Shown: piece by piece, positions 28,687 through 30,320 of the stretch
How positions within the stretch are numbered: the first letter of the stretch is position 1
Layout: every line of letters begins with the position of its first letter
Origin: a bacterium
Lineage (GTDB): Bacteria; Ratteibacteria; UBA8468
Direction of reading: 5' to 3'
NCBI GenBank assembly: GCA_030672255.1
Contig: DAOVGU010000036.1
Coordinates: 1-30,320, forward strand
DNA length: 30,320 nucleotides
Program-made: the position numbers and the translations under genes
Notes under the pieces: generated by a model
Databases searched by the model: none
Told to the model about the DNA's origin: nothing
The model's input: only the letters and a program-made list of their open reading frames with translations

Positions 28687-29481
28687 GTGAACAAAAATAA
28701 AAGGTGTGTTTTTGATGAAGAACACTCACTTGAGAATAGAAAAAGGTGGTATGAATTTCTGAATACATTCCTGCCACAATTTATTAAAACCGAATCCTTA
28801 AAGAGTGCAATAGATGTAGGATGTGGTATAGGTCAATTCTCGAATTATCTGGCTAATCTAGACCTCAAAGTGACAGCTTTTGATGTGCGTCTTTCCAATA
28901 TATCCGAGGCGAAGAAACGTTATCCTAATGTTAAGTTCTTAGTATACAATGCAGAAGGCCCATCAGTGTCGAATCTTGGTTCCTTTGATCTTGTGTTCTG
29001 TGTTGGCCTCCTATATCACTTGGAAAACCCATCTTTAGTCATTCGAAATCTCTATAGCCTTACACAGAAACACCTTCTTCTCGAAACTTGGGTTATCCCC
29101 TCTAAATTGCCTATTTGTGCTTTGTTTGAGGAGAGTTTCGGAGAAGACCAATCTCTGAATTATACAGCATTGAGAGTATCAGAATCTTATCTCATAAAAA
29201 TGCTTTATAAGGTAGGGTTTCCCTATGTATACAAGTTAGTGACTTCTCCTGATCTTAGAGGCCTTCGGCACTCTCCAGATTTGCCCTTTGTTACTTTGCT
29301 TGTGTCCAAAGTAGGGATTAGGATGCCAATGCCAATTTTCTCCCTCTGTCCAGAGCCCAAGGCATTAAGGCGAAGATCTGACCTGGCTAGAATCAAGTGG
29401 CCCATTTTTGTGCAGAGGACCCATGCACCTCGCCACTTCAAGAGGACATTTAACAAATTTCTGGGGACATGGCAAAAATGA
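28687..29481 (+). CDS. Class I SAM-dependent methyltransferase, paralogue of the 26898 gene
   Basis: 264 residues. Motif I is AIDVGCGIGQFSNYL, the acidic strand end is in VTAFDVRLSNI, and FDLVFCVGLLYHLENPSLVIRNL follows. HLLLETWV parallels LFFLETTV in the paralogue. Start is GTG; GGAGGTGA six bases upstream overlaps the FkbM stop and fixes the choice. The basic C-terminus (RTHAPRHFKRTFNKFLGTWQK) is unlike the paralogue. The stop overlaps the glycosyltransferase start as ATGA. Likely a tailoring enzyme for the exported polysaccharide. Confidence 0.88.
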   Translation: MNKNKRCVFDEEHSLENRKRWYEFLNTFLPQFIKTESLKSAIDVGCGIGQFSNYLANLDLKVTAFDVRLSNISEAKKRYPNVKFLVYNAEGPSVSNLGSFDLVFCVGLLYHLENPSLVIRNLYSLTQKHLLLETWVIPSKLPICALFEESFGEDQSLNYTALRVSESYLIKMLYKVGFPYVYKLVTSPDLRGLRHSPDLPFVTLLVSKVGIRMPMPIFSLCPEPKALRRRSDLARIKWPIFVQRTHAPRHFKRTFNKFLGTWQK

Positions 29482-30320
29482 ATTACAAAAGACCACTTGT
29501 TTCTGTCGTCATCCCCTGTCTGAGCCGAGCGCACTTTCTGGTGCCGACGATTGAAAGTATTTTGCAGCAGGACTATCCAAATATTGAATGTATTGTGGTT
29601 GATGGAGGCTCAACAGATGGAACATTAGAGATTCTGAAACAATATGAAGACAAAATAAAATGGGTTTCTGAACCGGATAAAGGTCATGCAGACGCGATAA
29701 ACAAAGGCTGGAAGATGAGCAAAGGGGAAATACTTGCCTGGTTAAATGCTGATGATGTATGGAAGATGCCTGATGCAGTTAGTCAAGCAGTAGAGTGTCT
29801 TCAAACATACCCAGAAGTGGATGTTATCTATGGTGATTGTGGTAGTATTGATGAGAAGGGTAATGTGGTCGGTATGTCTTATTTACATGAATGGGATTTG
29901 GAATATGCGGTAGAATATTGTGACCACTGCATTCCCCAACCAGCTTCATTTATTCGAAGAAGAATTTTGGAAAAGGTAAACTGGTTGGATATAAATTTTT
30001 ATCAGAAAAAGGATCATGAGTTATGGCTTCGTATTGGCTTAATTGGGGAAATTCAACATGTTCCAGCCCTTCTTGCTTATGCTCGTGGTCAAAAAGGTCT
30101 AAGTTTCGATGGGAAAACGGCAGCTCCTGCCTGTGTTCAGTTAACAAAGAAATTCTTTATGTTTCCGAATGTCCCAAGAAATATCCAGAAGAAGCACCGG
30201 CGAGCAATGAGTAATGCCTATTTGAGAGGAGTCAATTATGCCTTTGAAGGAGGTAGGCATTGGTCAATAATTATGAGATACATACTGCTGGCAGTATTTT
30301 CTGATCCTACAAACATATTG
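29478..30320 (+). CDS. Family 2 glycosyltransferase (3' end outside window)
   Basis: 281 residues are visible and the frame is open to the last base. The GT-A start is RPLVSVVIPCLSRAHFL, then IESILQQDYPNIECIVVDGGSTDGTLEIL for nucleotide-sugar binding. The metal/donor motif is in LAWLNADDVWKMPDA, and KKDHELWLRIGLIGEI fits the acceptor-side region. GT2 enzymes transfer sugars from UDP- or GDP-donors to growing glycans. The ATG at 29478 overlaps the upstream stop (ATGA) and has GGGGA 10 bases before it; an in-frame ATG at 29469 has no such site. It probably builds the polysaccharide exported by wzm/wzt. Confidence 0.92.
   Translation, partial: MNYKRPLVSVVIPCLSRAHFLVPTIESILQQDYPNIECIVVDGGSTDGTLEILKQYEDKIKWVSEPDKGHADAINKGWKMSKGEILAWLNADDVWKMPDAVSQAVECLQTYPEVDVIYGDCGSIDEKGNVVGMSYLHEWDLEYAVEYCDHCIPQPASFIRRRILEKVNWLDINFYQKKDHELWLRIGLIGEIQHVPALLAYARGQKGLSFDGKTAAPACVQLTKKFFMFPNVPRNIQKKHRRAMSNAYLRGVNYAFEGGRHWSIIMRYILLAVFSDPTNIL

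Noticed and set aside
1..30320. tRNA, rRNA or riboswitch
   Set aside because: No cloverleaf with a GTTCGAAT-type T-arm, no rRNA stretch and no recognisable riboswitch core was found by reading both strands; short structured RNAs could still be missed by eye.

Overview
The window looks like a contig from an uncultivated, AT-rich, diderm bacterium, probably a candidate-phylum metagenome genome. Support for this: a Wzm/Wzt O-antigen-type exporter with an EPS-associated MarR-like regulator, a two-gene MacB/LolCD-like ABC module, and gaps full of palindromic repeats of the kind common in such genomes. I cannot fix the phylum. No rRNA, tRNA or CRISPR array was seen.

Layout. (1) 1-1772 is an AT-rich accessory strip: the 3' end of a type III restriction enzyme (Res), a small membrane protein, tiny phage-like ORFs, and a serine recombinase cut to its first 40 residues just before xseA. 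(2) 1780-5702 is housekeeping: xseA, xseB, a short isoprenyl diphosphate synthase, and an ABC-2 ATPase and permease. (3) 5703-12312 is a roughly 6.6-kb AT-rich island: a truncated FAD oxidoreductase, GNAT, sulfatase-like hydrolase, URO-D-like protein, GH20 glycosidase and a prepilin-like fragment. It is bracketed by two inverted half-copies of a palindrome that exists intact at 17799-17877. (4) 12295-19510 is core again: TPR membrane protein, gmk, then ruvX and an ABC module on the minus strand, then xylB, rpsI, argC and a gmhB-like phosphatase. (5) 19507-30320 is a polysaccharide locus: MarR-like regulator, a mosaic of exporter remnants with defence-like genes, intact wzm, an MNT/HEPN pair, wzt, three methyltransferases and a glycosyltransferase that runs off the window.

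How it works together. The regulator and wzm have near-identical promoters (TTGACA, 17 bp, TATAAT), each followed by the same palindrome, ATGTTCA-N5-TGAACAT, ending at the start codon. This predicts the regulator's binding site and links it to the export operon. Wzm and Wzt would move a lipid-linked glycan across the inner membrane. Wzt has a C-terminal carbohydrate-binding domain, and the methyltransferases next to it may make the terminal mark it reads.

The most unusual feature is the wzm-wzt junction. In the intact locus a nucleotidyltransferase/HEPN toxin-antitoxin-like pair sits between wzm and wzt. About 4 kb upstream an AlbA_2/Schlafen-type gene sits between a wzm 3' stub and what looks like a wzt 5' stub, as if a second exporter had eroded and left only its cargo. 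Further copies of the same stubs flank another nucleotidyltransferase pair. I read this as a hotspot where defence-like genes insert into, and recombine around, the O-antigen exporter junction.
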